A stretch of DNA of 32,583 nt from an uncultured Bacteroidales bacterium. GTDB lineage: Bacteria > Bacteroidota > Bacteroidia > Bacteroidales > UBA932. Shown here one piece after another: positions 22,558 to 30,928 of this stretch. How positions within the stretch are numbered: the first letter of the stretch is position 1; each line of letters begins with the position of its first letter. Under the pieces are notes generated by a model. The model made no database searches and was not told the origin of the DNA. It saw only the letters and a list, made by a program, of their open reading frames with translations. Both the position numbers and the translations under genes were made by a program. Where the stretch lies: positions 1-32,583 of the forward strand of contig CAMZEC010000025.1 of the NCBI GenBank assembly GCA_947305645.1, written 5' to 3'.

Positions 22558-22565
22558 TATCTTTG
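22558..22565 (+). promoter_or_regulatory. Orphan -7 box facing the WYL gene tail
   Basis: TATCTTTG on the + strand, then CAAT and ATG (22570). The frame from that ATG reads MRRFFHFISNLLPVVE and then runs into the antisense of the WYL gene. It looks like the promoter and first codons of a gene whose body has been lost, or an antisense transcript start. Confidence 0.35.
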
Positions 22566-22628
22566 CAATATGCGTAGATTCTTTCACTTTATATCCAATC
22601 TACTGCCGGTGGTTGAATTGAGAATTTG

Positions 22629-23534
22629 TTACTTTTTGAACTTTTTCTGGATAAAGGATCCCTTTTCTACCAGCCAGGCCTTCAATAGCGAACCCTCTTC
22701 GATTACGACGTCCTCCGACAGACCTATAACAAAGCGGCCTATGCCTTCCATGGAGTTCACGTCGCCTTCCCAGTACCAGTTGCGCTTGTTCTGATAAACC
22801 TCAGTTCCCGTTACAGGAAATTCTTCTGTAAGCAGGTTCTTCGCGCGCAGGGAAAGCCGCAGCCTGACGTGCTCAACCGGGCTCCCGCTCATGCGGAAAG
22901 AGTCGATTATCTTTTCCTCGTGACGGTCTTCGAACTCCCATCCTTCCAGCATTTTGACCGCTCCTACGCGTGAAATCTTGAAAACTTTGTTGATTCCGGC
23001 GGCAGTGTCGTATGCGATTATATCTACGAAACCTTTAGTGAACTTGTATGGCTCCACGATGTAATCTTTGGTTTCTCCGGAATGGGCGGAGGCGTAGCCT
23101 TTCAGGATTGCCTGGCGCTTGCCTCGCACTGCATTCGCCAGAGATTCTACGATTTCGGATTTGTCTTTCACCTCAATGAAATCGCTGATGGAGGTGGAAT
23201 CGTAAACGGCAGCAAGTTTCTGCTTCAGGCCGGCCTTGAGGGCATTTGCCGCGTCCAGGTTCTCGATGAGGTGGCTGACTACGATGGCTTCTTCCTCGGA
23301 GAAGTATACCAACTGGGACAGGTCGGCCAGTTCCTTGTTGTAGGTGGTCATTTTGTAGCTGCCGTCGCTCAGGCGCTGGACTACAAAGCCGGCGTTCTTG
23401 AAAGTGTCTATGTAGCGGAAGAGGGAACGGCGGGAAAGTTCCAACTTGCCGGCCATCTCGTCCAGGGTGTAGTTTATGTTGCCGGAAAGCATCTGCATCA
23501 GGCGCAGCATGCGTTCTATTTTGGGTTGGTCCAT
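22629..23534 (-). CDS. WYL-domain transcriptional regulator
   Basis: 301 residues. The N-terminal winged helix-turn-helix (about 1-62) includes YTLDEMAGKLELSRRSLFRY and the wing VVQRLSDGSYKM. The middle holds the WYL-type domain (about 140-225; AILKGYASAH, IVEPYKFTKGFVDIIAYD, KVFKISRVGAVKML) and the C-terminus a WCX-like extension (about 230-301). WYL proteins bind ligands or nucleic acid and often control defence or DNA-damage genes. No -7 consensus is perfect; TATCTTTA lies seven bases before the ATG. Neighbouring genes do not define its target. Confidence 0.9.
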   Translation of the reverse strand: MDQPKIERMLRLMQMLSGNINYTLDEMAGKLELSRRSLFRYIDTFKNAGFVVQRLSDGSYKMTTYNKELADLSQLVYFSEEEAIVVSHLIENLDAANALKAGLKQKLAAVYDSTSISDFIEVKDKSEIVESLANAVRGKRQAILKGYASAHSGETKDYIVEPYKFTKGFVDIIAYDTAAGINKVFKISRVGAVKMLEGWEFEDRHEEKIIDSFRMSGSPVEHVRLRLSLRAKNLLTEEFPVTGTEVYQNKRNWYWEGDVNSMEGIGRFVIGLSEDVVIEEGSLLKAWLVEKGSFIQKKFKK

Positions 23535-23734
23535 AATGCCGTAAAGATACGCAAATTCCGCAAAAGGTGACTGAAATACAGGTCGATTTCAGCGGTACGC
23601 TGGATGTTTACGAGTTTGCATCCGCCGGTACGCCAGACGTATATTCTGAATCTACTTACGACTTTACCGACGCCGGTAATCCTCTGGCCGAATGCAGCAG
23701 CACCCTGGGCTGGCTGGTCCATAACGATGCCGTG

Positions 23735-23775
23735 GGCCATGTCAATCTTGCGCTTGTGCATATCGCCCTGCATTG
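23735..23775 (-). pseudogene. Fragment of the deoxyribosyltransferase-like gene
   Basis: The minus strand reads GDMHKRKIDMAHGIVM, closely matching DDMHKRKIDMADSIFV in the intact gene at 25443-25991 (compare 25543-25582). It has no catalytic portion and no start. It lies in the 270-bp gap between the WYL gene and the ATPase. Next to it, 23705-23726 resembles the start of the WYL gene (GGTCCATAA then TGCCGT), so the gap seems to be patched together from local pieces. Confidence 0.6.
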
Positions 23776-23807
23776 GATAACTCCTATATTCTCCAAATGT
23801 ATCTATT

Positions 23808-25064
23808 CTACTTTAGGAACCAATTCCGGGCGGATACGATTAGGATGTCCTTGCCTTTGTAGTTAACCTGCTCGTCTGTATCCCAGGTGACAAGAATCAG
23901 TTTATTGCATTTCAACTCATCCGAAGCGATGACAAGAGGGTCTAGCTCCCGTTTGCGGGTTTGGGCCTTTGAGATTTCGTAAGAAACCTGTATCAGCGAA
24001 TCAAGCTTCGCTCCCTTTTTAGTTACGAAGTCAACCTCTTTTCCGTTTGCTGTGTGATAGTAGAATAGTTCGTTCTTCTTGATGTCAAAACCACGCCTTA
24101 GGAGTTCCATGAACACCATATTTTCAAGCTGCCGGCCACTGTTCGCAGAGAGCTCCAATGAGCGGGCAAGAACAAATCCAGTATCAACCACGTACACTTT
24201 TCGGTCGGCTTTTTTCATTTCCTTCAGTTTTCTGTTAAACCTGGGAAGGAAGTAGAAGAGATAAGGCTCTTCAAGATACTTGCAGAATTTTTTTACGGTT
24301 GTAACGCTCCCAAGGCCCATATCCTCTGCAATACCTGTAAAACTGAGCGGGTTGCTGTAGTTGGTGATGAGATAATCGGCAAGGTCATAGAGCTCTGCGG
24401 TCTTGCGGATTTTATGACGCTTCGCCACATCCTTGAGTATGATGGAGTCGAAAAGGGATCCCATGTAAGTTTGCTCTATCTCTCTTGTCTTGACGATTTC
24501 CGGATATCCGCCATTCTTCAGATAATCTTCCATCGCATTTGAAAGCGCTGCTTCCTCTGATGGCAGAAGTGGCTGCATGTTCACCCGTGTATACTGAAGC
24601 GTCTCCTTCATAGAAAAGGGGAGCATCAGAGTTTCGATATATCGTCCCGTAAGCAGGGTGGCCATCTCGCTTGAGAGGAGATTAGCATTTGAACCGGTTA
24701 TCAGGAGATTGACGCCCCTTCGATATAGAGTGGTCACCCAGGTGTCCCAGCCATCGAGATTTTGGATTTCGTCAAGAAGAAGGAACTCATAACCGGGATA
24801 TACTTCTGCAAGGGCCTTCATCACGGAGTTCTCTTCAAAGCGGGATAGCAGGGAACTGTCATCAAAGTTCAGATAGGCGTAATTCTTCCCCCTGAGCATC
24901 TGAAGGGCAAAGACGGATTTGCCCGCCCGCCGCGGCCCGGTTATCAGCTTGATGAGGCCTGAGCTTAAAAGCGCAGTCGAATCTGCTAACGCTCTTCTCG
25001 GCTGATAGTCTTTTGACGCGAGCATATCCCGCTCCGCTTTCTGCTGAAGGATGATGTTTTTCAT
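23808..25064 (-). CDS. AAA ATPase with DUF4143 domain
   Basis: 418 residues of the AAA_14/DUF4143 family. Walker A is ITGPRRAGKS (about 41-50), Walker B EFLLLDEIQNLDGWD (about 93-107), with ITGSNANLLSSEMATLLTGR (sensor region, about 123-142). A winged-helix part (about 225-275) leads to DUF4143 with the nuclease-like strand GKEVDFVTKKGAK and LIQVSYEI; the expected E-x-K is degenerate (QVS). The biological role of the family is not settled. A TATTTTTG box lies 22 nt before the ATG. Downstream is the patched gap and the WYL regulator, same strand. Confidence 0.92.
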   Translation of the reverse strand: MKNIILQQKAERDMLASKDYQPRRALADSTALLSSGLIKLITGPRRAGKSVFALQMLRGKNYAYLNFDDSSLLSRFEENSVMKALAEVYPGYEFLLLDEIQNLDGWDTWVTTLYRRGVNLLITGSNANLLSSEMATLLTGRYIETLMLPFSMKETLQYTRVNMQPLLPSEEAALSNAMEDYLKNGGYPEIVKTREIEQTYMGSLFDSIILKDVAKRHKIRKTAELYDLADYLITNYSNPLSFTGIAEDMGLGSVTTVKKFCKYLEEPYLFYFLPRFNRKLKEMKKADRKVYVVDTGFVLARSLELSANSGRQLENMVFMELLRRGFDIKKNELFYYHTANGKEVDFVTKKGAKLDSLIQVSYEISKAQTRKRELDPLVIASDELKCNKLILVTWDTDEQVNYKGKDILIVSARNWFLK

Positions 25065-25086
25065 GCACTTTTTTCTTTATACTGCA

Positions 25087-25094
25087 CAAAAATA
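25087..25094 (-). promoter_or_regulatory. -7 box of the DUF4143 ATPase gene
   Basis: TATTTTTG on the minus strand, 22 nt before the ATG. Confidence 0.5.
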
Positions 25095-25245
25095 GCGAAT
25101 TTTATGCATTATACAAAAGAAAATGAATAAAATGCGAGTGAAATTGTCGTGTGGTGACTGGATAGGCTGGTGGTTGATGGTCATTCTTTCCTTGTAACAA
25201 TTGACATGGTATTTGCATCTATAGAGGTAAGAAACAACCATCACC

Positions 25246-25434
25246 ATGGAACCGAAGAAGAAAGGAAAGAAACTGCGGATTACGGAGGCGGACTTTATGT
25301 TGGCGAACCGCAGGGCGGCGCGGCTCGAGGAGATTGCCGAGCACGGGAGGCCTGTTTCGCTGCGGAAGATGTTGCACAAATCTAAGAAGTTGTACGACAG
25401 GAAGCGGATGAAGAGGCAGGAGGGTCTTGAGTAA
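25246..25434 (+). CDS. Small basic protein conserved in Bacteroidales
   Basis: 62 residues, very basic: MEPKKKGKKLRITEADFMLA then NRRAARLEEIAEHGRPVSLR and HKSKKLYDRKRMKRQEG. I recall near-identical short proteins from Bacteroides-type genomes, always unannotated; the basic character suggests nucleic-acid or ribosome binding, but that is inference. It lies between the divergent ATPase gene and, nine bp away, the convergent deoxyribosyltransferase-like gene. No matching promoter box is seen. Confidence 0.75.
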   Translation: MEPKKKGKKLRITEADFMLANRRAARLEEIAEHGRPVSLRKMLHKSKKLYDRKRMKRQEGLE

Positions 25435-25442
25435 GCCTTCTG

Positions 25443-25991
25443 TCATGGCTCCAGGTACTGGACGCCACGGCCGTTCTTTTTTGCGTATTCGATTTCTGAA
25501 CGCGTGCTTTCACCGATGTAGCCACCGACGTTTATGACGAAAATGCTGTCTGCCATGTCGATCTTACGCTTGTGCATGTCGTCGAGCATCTCCTTGGTGC
25601 CTTCGGTCCAGACTTCGTCGTCTCCTGAATGACCGAAGAGGCCGACGCTGATGACTATGTTGCCCGCGAGGGTCAAGCGCTTCTGCGCCTCCAGGAACTG
25701 TTCCTTGAAGCGCGTGCTGCCGCAGAGGGTTATGACGGGGTATTTGCGAGGCGGAGAGGGTAGCGCCTTCTCTTCCTCGAACACCTCATCCAGGCCATCC
25801 TGCGACAGGACGCCGCGCTTGAGGCCCTGCGGTAGCTCACCCCTTTCGTCGGCCTCATAATCCTGCAGCCACATGCCGCTCTCCTCGTACTCTCTGAGGG
25901 TTGCAATGTCCTTCCGTATGCGGTCGTAGATTTCTTCCATTTGCTGGATGCGGTGGATGCGGTGTGGGTTCATGTCGTTTCTTTCCTCCAT
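25443..25991 (-). CDS. Nucleoside 2-deoxyribosyltransferase-like / DUF4406-type protein
   Basis: 182 residues from the ATG before EERNDMNPHR (in-frame ATGs at 26000 and 25973 are alternatives). An N-terminal helical part (about 1-75) contains a short tandem repeat HRIHRI. The C-terminal domain has the Rossmann-like pattern YPVITLCGSTRFKEQFLEAQ, NIVISVGLFGHSGDDEVW, MLDDMHKRKIDMADSIFVIN and GYIGESTRSEIEYAKKNGR, as in nucleoside deoxyribosyltransferase-like proteins that handle nucleosides or nucleotides. It has its own TATCTTTG box, so it is probably separate from the proC operon although only 43 bp downstream of it. Confidence 0.85.
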   Translation of the reverse strand: MEERNDMNPHRIHRIQQMEEIYDRIRKDIATLREYEESGMWLQDYEADERGELPQGLKRGVLSQDGLDEVFEEEKALPSPPRKYPVITLCGSTRFKEQFLEAQKRLTLAGNIVISVGLFGHSGDDEVWTEGTKEMLDDMHKRKIDMADSIFVINVGGYIGESTRSEIEYAKKNGRGVQYLEP

Positions 25992-26009
25992 AAGGTACAT
26001 TCGTTTCTG

Positions 26010-26017
26010 CAAAGATA
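26010..26017 (-). promoter_or_regulatory. -7 box of the deoxyribosyltransferase-like gene
   Basis: TATCTTTG on the minus strand, nine bases before the first usable ATG (26000). It rules out the longer frame that opens at 26093 inside proC. Confidence 0.55.
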
Positions 26018-26034
26018 GCCGAAACACAAAAAGA

Positions 26035-26805
26035 TTAACGTGACACAATCCCCGCAATGACAGCAGCCGTGAATCCGGCCTCCTCCATCGCATTGAGGCC
26101 CCGGATGGTGATGCCGCCAGGCGTGGTCACCCGGTCAATTTCAGCCTCCGGATGGGTACCCCGGCTCATTGAAAGATCCACAGCGCCCTTCATCGTCTGA
26201 TAGACCGCTTCCCTGGCCTCATGAGAATACAGACCCAGTTGTACGCCTCCTTCCATCGCGGCCCGAGCGTAGCGAAGCGCAAAAGCAGTCCCGCAAGAAG
26301 CCACCATCATCCCGGCATGGAGGCGTCGTTCATCCACAATAAGCGTCTTGCCCACCCGGTCGAAAAGAGATTTGACCACGACGTCCTCCTCCCCCAGGAT
26401 GACCGATGCGAAAGTCATACTCTCGCCAATCTCGGCAGCGAGGTTGGGAATGACCGTATAAGCGGCCCGCACACCCGTCCCGGCGAGCCACTCCTTCATC
26501 TGGGCTGAAGGAATCCCCGCGGCCAGGGAAAGAAGCGTTTTCCCGGAAAGGCAGGGCCGAATCTGCTCCAGCACTGACTGAACCAGCCAGGGCTTCACGC
26601 CCAGGATAATCACCTGGGCCCAAGAAGCGGCCGAAACATTGTCCAGCGTGGTATCAATCCCCAGTGCGGCATACTTCTCCAGCGTAGCGGAATGCGCCGT
26701 CGTTACCGTAAGGGCATATTCCTGCGCAAATCGGTGGAGCCCCAGCGCAACCGCTCCGCCCATGTTCCCTGCGCCAAGGATGGCTACCTTATCTGTATGT
26801 TCCAT
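26035..26805 (-). CDS. proC: Pyrroline-5-carboxylate reductase
   Basis: 256 residues. Reduces pyrroline-5-carboxylate to proline with NAD(P)H in the last step of proline synthesis; cytoplasmic. The N-terminal Rossmann motif is VAILGAGNMGGAVA (about 7-20), then ILGVKPWLV, IPNLAAEIGESM, the active-site helix VASCGTAFALRYARAAMEGG and the signature RVTTPGGITIRGLNAMEEAG (about 226-245). The gene is intact and of normal length. It lies 11 bp after the small Cys protein and so appears to be the last gene of the MazG/nuclease-helicase operon, an unusual setting for a housekeeping biosynthetic enzyme. Confidence 0.95.
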   Translation of the reverse strand: MEHTDKVAILGAGNMGGAVALGLHRFAQEYALTVTTAHSATLEKYAALGIDTTLDNVSAASWAQVIILGVKPWLVQSVLEQIRPCLSGKTLLSLAAGIPSAQMKEWLAGTGVRAAYTVIPNLAAEIGESMTFASVILGEEDVVVKSLFDRVGKTLIVDERRLHAGMMVASCGTAFALRYARAAMEGGVQLGLYSHEAREAVYQTMKGAVDLSMSRGTHPEAEIDRVTTPGGITIRGLNAMEEAGFTAAVIAGIVSR

Positions 26806-26816
26806 ATGTTCATCAA

Positions 26817-27008
26817 TTACTGGTACTTCTTGAAGTTATACTTCTCTCTCAGGGCCGATTTCGTCTCATCGTCCTGGTGCGTAAAGTAAGCCTTCCAGCC
26901 GGGACAGAAGTTGATGTGCCAGCGCCAAAAACGGCCGGCCAGAGACTTGGGGTTCTTGTCATTCTTTGCCCTTAACGGGCATGTTTCGCAGGGGTATTGT
27001 TGTGCCAT
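26817..27008 (-). CDS. Small Cys protein, conserved hypothetical
   Basis: 63 residues: MAQQYPCETCPLRAKNDKNP, then a Trp-rich core GRFWRWHINFCPGWKAYF and a charged tail. Cys7, Cys10 and Cys31 with His could bind a metal; this is inference. I recognise the CPLRAK...WRWHIN.CPGWKAY pattern as a recurrent unannotated small protein of Bacteroidales. It is four bases after the second nuclease-helicase gene and 11 bp before proC, on the same strand. Confidence 0.78.
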   Translation of the reverse strand: MAQQYPCETCPLRAKNDKNPKSLAGRFWRWHINFCPGWKAYFTHQDDETKSALREKYNFKKYQ

Positions 27009-27012
27009 ATTA

Positions 27013-29058
27013 TTATAAAACTGTAACTCCTAAGGATTTTAAATACTCATACGTGCCATCATAAAACTCTGGCTTGCGGGTATCATCGGCAGGATTTCCT
27101 TCAGGGACGCAGATGACCATACCCTGACGGGCACGGGTGAGAAGCACGCGGTAGGCATTGAGCTGATAGGCTCGGCCTTCCTCCTGATTGATATTCTGCC
27201 AACGGTCACTTCGGAAGTTGAAATGCTGCCATCTCTTGCCCTTAAGGTCGAAACGGAAGTCGCCGTCCCATACCAGACAAGTCCAGTCTAGCTCCAGGCC
27301 TTGAATATCGAATTCTGTGGCCACATCCTCCAAGAAGAGAGATGAACGGATATCAGTGATAGGGTTGAGGAACCAAGGGACGATGTCGGCCTGAGAGCGG
27401 ATGTCTATTGCCAAAGGCTTTAGCCTGAATGCCTTAGAGGAAACAAGCATACCGTACCGCTCCGAACCTCTAGCATGATCACGTAACCATTCTTTTGCCT
27501 TTGCGAGGTCACGAGTTAAGGCTATGGGATAACGCTCGCTAATCTGTTCATAGGTTTTGCGGGCGGCCTCAACATCTTTGTCAAGCAATTGGTGAACAAA
27601 CAAGGAGAGCGTTTCTGCCCGGAATGAGCGCTGAGAGACCGCCAGATGTAAGTCAGTGCACGTATGGGTATGGGTATTATCGGCCAGCAATTCGCCCACA
27701 TTGCCTTCGGCATACTCCTTGTCGGTCAGGTTATTGGAAATGTATATCTCCCAATCCGGGAACGTCTCATTCAGGGCCTGAATCCATAGGCCAATACCGC
27801 CTTCACCGGAGTTGATTTCCTGCCCGCCACCAACAAGGCAAACAATTGTAGCCCAATCTTTATGCTGATCAAGCGACCATATCAAGAATTCGCCTTCCGA
27901 CATGGGAAAATTGGCGATGCCTTTCTTTCTGGCAAGCCAAGCGCTGAGATGCCGCATATCCCACATACGCTGCGCCTCGTCGAAAATGGCAACGTTTTCC
28001 ACTTCGGCAGCATTATTTTTGGCGGCCGAAGAAACCTTGTTCGGATCAATCTCAATCTCTCCGTTAATTGGTAGCTTCAACTTGGCCAGCATGTTATCCC
28101 GATACCGATGGATGATCTGGATAAATCGGCTTACCTGCCTTTCAGCTTCTGTCTTTGTGCACCGGATTCCTTTCGCTTTTTCTTTGGCGACCTTATCTCT
28201 GGCCAACGCTTCGGTCAGGACCTTTACCAACGGGCCATTTCCAGAAAGGTAAACGGCAAGGTCTCCCTGCTCCTGTTGGATGGCCACATTCAATCCGACG
28301 AGTGTCTTTCCTGCGCCAGGAACACCTGTCACAAAGCAAATGCTTTTTTGCTTCTTATCCTTTGACTCTCGGATAACGTCCAGAATGAACTTGGTGCAAC
28401 TGTCAATTCCGGCTTTATCGGCCTCATGCTTTGTGATGTCCTCTACGCTATGATTCATGTAGAGAGCCGATGCCGCTTGAATAATTGTGGGAGTAGGGAG
28501 ATAGCGGCTATAAACCCAGTCTTGGGGATTAATTGTTTTCCCGGAGGATTCCTTTTCTAGGACACTCAGAATAAGTGGGAGAAGCGTCTTGGAGTTGGCA
28601 AAAAGAGGCTCGTACACTTTATCGTCGTAACAACTGAAAACAAGCTCGTTATCAATGCTTTCAGCTTCCGTTGCCACCAGAATCGGCACAATGGTCAGAT
28701 TTGCACTTTCTTCATGGAAGTTCTTCAGGTCCAGCGCATAATCCCATACCTGCTCCTTATCATTTGCATTGAAACAATCCTCTTCTGCCTTGAACTCCAG
28801 GCAGAAGACGATGCCATTAACAAGGAGTGTGACATCTATGCGTTTCCCAAGACGCGGAATCGTGTATTCAAAAATGATATGACCCTGAACGTCGAGCACA
28901 CATAGTACGTTTTTCATTACGCCTATCTCTTCCAGCCATGCGTCACGTTGCTCCAGAGCCAAATCAAAAGTGTTGTCTTTAGAGAGCACGCCCATGATTT
29001 CCTCGACACTTTGATCAAGGAAACCTTTTATGGGGGCATCGTAAAAACAACGTTTCAT
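27013..29058 (-). CDS. PD-(D/E)XK nuclease-like plus DUF2075/Schlafen-type SF1 helicase (second of pair)
   Basis: 681 residues. The N-terminal part has a PD-(D/E)XK-like core: GKRIDVTLLV (Asp75) then VFCLEFKAEED (Glu88, Lys90). The helicase part (the domain once called DUF2075, shared with group 3 Schlafen proteins) has Walker A GVPGAGKT (245-252), Walker B VAIFDEAQRMW (DEAQ 360-363), GGGQEI (411-415), AVSQRSFRAE (473-481), TEFDIQGLELD (581-591) and the arginine-finger motif VLLTRARQG (638-646). It should be an ATP-driven nucleic-acid enzyme with cleavage ability. Its ATG overlaps the stop of the preceding related gene by one base (TAATG). The two proteins differ strongly in sequence, so they are not a recent duplication. 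Confidence 0.9.
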   Translation of the reverse strand: MKRCFYDAPIKGFLDQSVEEIMGVLSKDNTFDLALEQRDAWLEEIGVMKNVLCVLDVQGHIIFEYTIPRLGKRIDVTLLVNGIVFCLEFKAEEDCFNANDKEQVWDYALDLKNFHEESANLTIVPILVATEAESIDNELVFSCYDDKVYEPLFANSKTLLPLILSVLEKESSGKTINPQDWVYSRYLPTPTIIQAASALYMNHSVEDITKHEADKAGIDSCTKFILDVIRESKDKKQKSICFVTGVPGAGKTLVGLNVAIQQEQGDLAVYLSGNGPLVKVLTEALARDKVAKEKAKGIRCTKTEAERQVSRFIQIIHRYRDNMLAKLKLPINGEIEIDPNKVSSAAKNNAAEVENVAIFDEAQRMWDMRHLSAWLARKKGIANFPMSEGEFLIWSLDQHKDWATIVCLVGGGQEINSGEGGIGLWIQALNETFPDWEIYISNNLTDKEYAEGNVGELLADNTHTHTCTDLHLAVSQRSFRAETLSLFVHQLLDKDVEAARKTYEQISERYPIALTRDLAKAKEWLRDHARGSERYGMLVSSKAFRLKPLAIDIRSQADIVPWFLNPITDIRSSLFLEDVATEFDIQGLELDWTCLVWDGDFRFDLKGKRWQHFNFRSDRWQNINQEEGRAYQLNAYRVLLTRARQGMVICVPEGNPADDTRKPEFYDGTYEYLKSLGVTVL

Positions 29059-30923
29059 TAATGAGCTTTCTGGATATATCTTTTCAAGTATTCCCTCAAC
29101 GCCTCATCTTCACAATAAACGAAACAGCCTTTCTGCCCACGTGTGAGCAAGGTCTTATACGTGTTGAGAATAAGCCTACGAGCCACATCGTCACTGGCTC
29201 CGCGGATTCCGGAGGATTTGTCATCAACGGAGATGGCAGTCTTATCGGTCACTACCCGGCCGTCCACGTATTTCAAATCCTTACCAATCAGTACGCCCAC
29301 ATAATCAAACTCAAGGCCCTGGGCGGTGTGGATACAGCCAACTTCTTCGAAAGACTTGGGGTTGATAGCCCAGATCTTATCACTTTCCAGATTCCACTTT
29401 GCTTCGAATCCTCCGGGCAGGCAAATATCAACATTGCCACGGTGATGCTTTACATTCCAATCGTAGCAGTATCCTGCGACCATTCTTGCCTTATTGCCGG
29501 CATTCTTTTCCCGCAGGGCTTCCCGCATCTGACAGGCATCGTCAAAGATGCGGAAGTCATAGTTGAGCTCTGTCAGCGGTACGTTGATTGTCTCTTCTCC
29601 ACGCTGTAGTAAATAGTCGATAAACTGAATGTAAGCATCGCTTCCGTTGCATCGGAATTGAGAAATCAGTTTAGTCTCTTCACGCATAATGATGGTGGAG
29701 CCCAGAGCCTTGCACCATTTGCTGATCTCCCGAATACTGCCGATATCTTTTGTGGTGACGGCCTGGTCTTCATCGAGCATAAACACGGAGAGCAGGGAAG
29801 TGTTGATGCATTCCTTTACCTGATTCTCGCCGCCCCAGTCACCATACATCTTTTTCACCAGGCGGTGAGCCTCGTCCACTATCAGGCAGTCGTAAGCGTT
29901 GGCAGGAACCGTGGAAAGGCCAAAAGGAGACCGGAATAACGGGCGGATATTTGCGATGCCCTCGGCATCGTTATGCGAAAGGATAGAGAGGAACGCCTGC
30001 CGTGGCGCGCTGTTCTTGGTTACGTATGCGGCGTTGCAGTTGCTCAGGAGGTAATGCAACAACAGATTGACGGCCAGGACGGATTTTCCGGTTCCGGGCC
30101 CGCCCTGAATGATAATCGTACGCTTCTTATGGTCCTTGAGGCACTGCAGCATGGTGCGCACGCACATATCGAAGCAGACGGCCTGCTCGTCCAGAAGGTC
30201 GAACAGCGGCTCATTCCTGACCATCGTGGCCATAGCATCCTGCAACGACTTGCTGGGCTTTATGCGACCGTGGTCGATGAGATATAGAAGATCCCCCTTA
30301 GAAGACTTCTTTGTAACGAATTTCTTGACAAAATCTATAAAAGGCTGTACTTCATCCATTACAAAGAAAGGTGCCGACGTGTACCAGTCTTTATAGATAT
30401 CAGCTGCCAGAGCTTGTTTGTACTTGGGCAGGTAATTGTGCAGGTATGCGCAGGGGACAAGGTGAATTCTCTCGCTATGAACAACTTGGGAATAGTTGCT
30501 GATAAAACGGGAATAGGAGTATGCCTGATAGGACGGATGGCAGACAATACGGTTGTCATTGGCCACAAATGTACGTATACTGAAGTGCATATCGTCATCC
30601 ACCACCTCGGCCTTTGTCCATTGCTTTAATTCAACTATGACGATATTGTCTTTGCCTGTTTCATTGGCTCCGATGATGATGAAGTCTACGCGCTTTGAGG
30701 TCTGGGGGATGTTGTATTCAATGGCAATTTGGACCTCGTCGTCAATGTCCCGGTCGTCGACGATGTTCCTCATAAACTGCATTGAATTCTGCCAGGCGGC
30801 AAACTCGCGGTCCTGCCCGGCATTCAGTCCTTTTTCCCGGATGAGAGCCAGAATCTTCGTCGCGATAACATTTGTTCTGACATCCTGTACGAACTGCCCT
30901 TTATTTGCGTTGTAGACAATCAT
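29058..30923 (-). CDS. PD-(D/E)XK nuclease-like plus DUF2075/Schlafen-type SF1 helicase (first of pair)
   Basis: 621 residues. The nuclease-like N-terminus shows KRVDFIIIGA (Asp80) and IVIVELKQW (Glu98, Lys100). The helicase part has Walker A GGPGTGKS (274-281), Walker B CLIVDEAHRL (DEAH 350-353), motif III VFMLDEDQAV (383-388), motif IV SQFRCNGSDAY (421-431), motif V CIHTAQGLEFDYVGV (530-544) and motif VI TLLTRGQKG (591-599). All SF1 motifs look intact. It follows the MazG-like gene by five bases and overlaps the next nuclease-helicase by one base. A joint role with the second protein, such as a heteromeric complex on DNA or RNA, is an inference from this coupling. Confidence 0.9.
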   Translation of the reverse strand: MIVYNANKGQFVQDVRTNVIATKILALIREKGLNAGQDREFAAWQNSMQFMRNIVDDRDIDDEVQIAIEYNIPQTSKRVDFIIIGANETGKDNIVIVELKQWTKAEVVDDDMHFSIRTFVANDNRIVCHPSYQAYSYSRFISNYSQVVHSERIHLVPCAYLHNYLPKYKQALAADIYKDWYTSAPFFVMDEVQPFIDFVKKFVTKKSSKGDLLYLIDHGRIKPSKSLQDAMATMVRNEPLFDLLDEQAVCFDMCVRTMLQCLKDHKKRTIIIQGGPGTGKSVLAVNLLLHYLLSNCNAAYVTKNSAPRQAFLSILSHNDAEGIANIRPLFRSPFGLSTVPANAYDCLIVDEAHRLVKKMYGDWGGENQVKECINTSLLSVFMLDEDQAVTTKDIGSIREISKWCKALGSTIIMREETKLISQFRCNGSDAYIQFIDYLLQRGEETINVPLTELNYDFRIFDDACQMREALREKNAGNKARMVAGYCYDWNVKHHRGNVDICLPGGFEAKWNLESDKIWAINPKSFEEVGCIHTAQGLEFDYVGVLIGKDLKYVDGRVVTDKTAISVDDKSSGIRGASDDVARRLILNTYKTLLTRGQKGCFVYCEDEALREYLKRYIQKAH

Positions 30924-30928
30924 TCCCT

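Noticed and set aside
23567..23866. + strand frame of 99 codons between the WYL and ATPase genes
   Set aside because: It runs into the ATPase gene antisense and crosses the deoxyribosyltransferase fragment on the wrong strand; no family match.
25940..25970. Tandem 9-bp repeat GGATGCGGT within a gene start
   Set aside because: Only two units, read as HRIHRI; too short to be meaningful.
25992..26093. Longer start of the deoxyribosyltransferase-like gene
   Set aside because: It lies upstream of the TATCTTTG box and overlaps the 3' end of proC.
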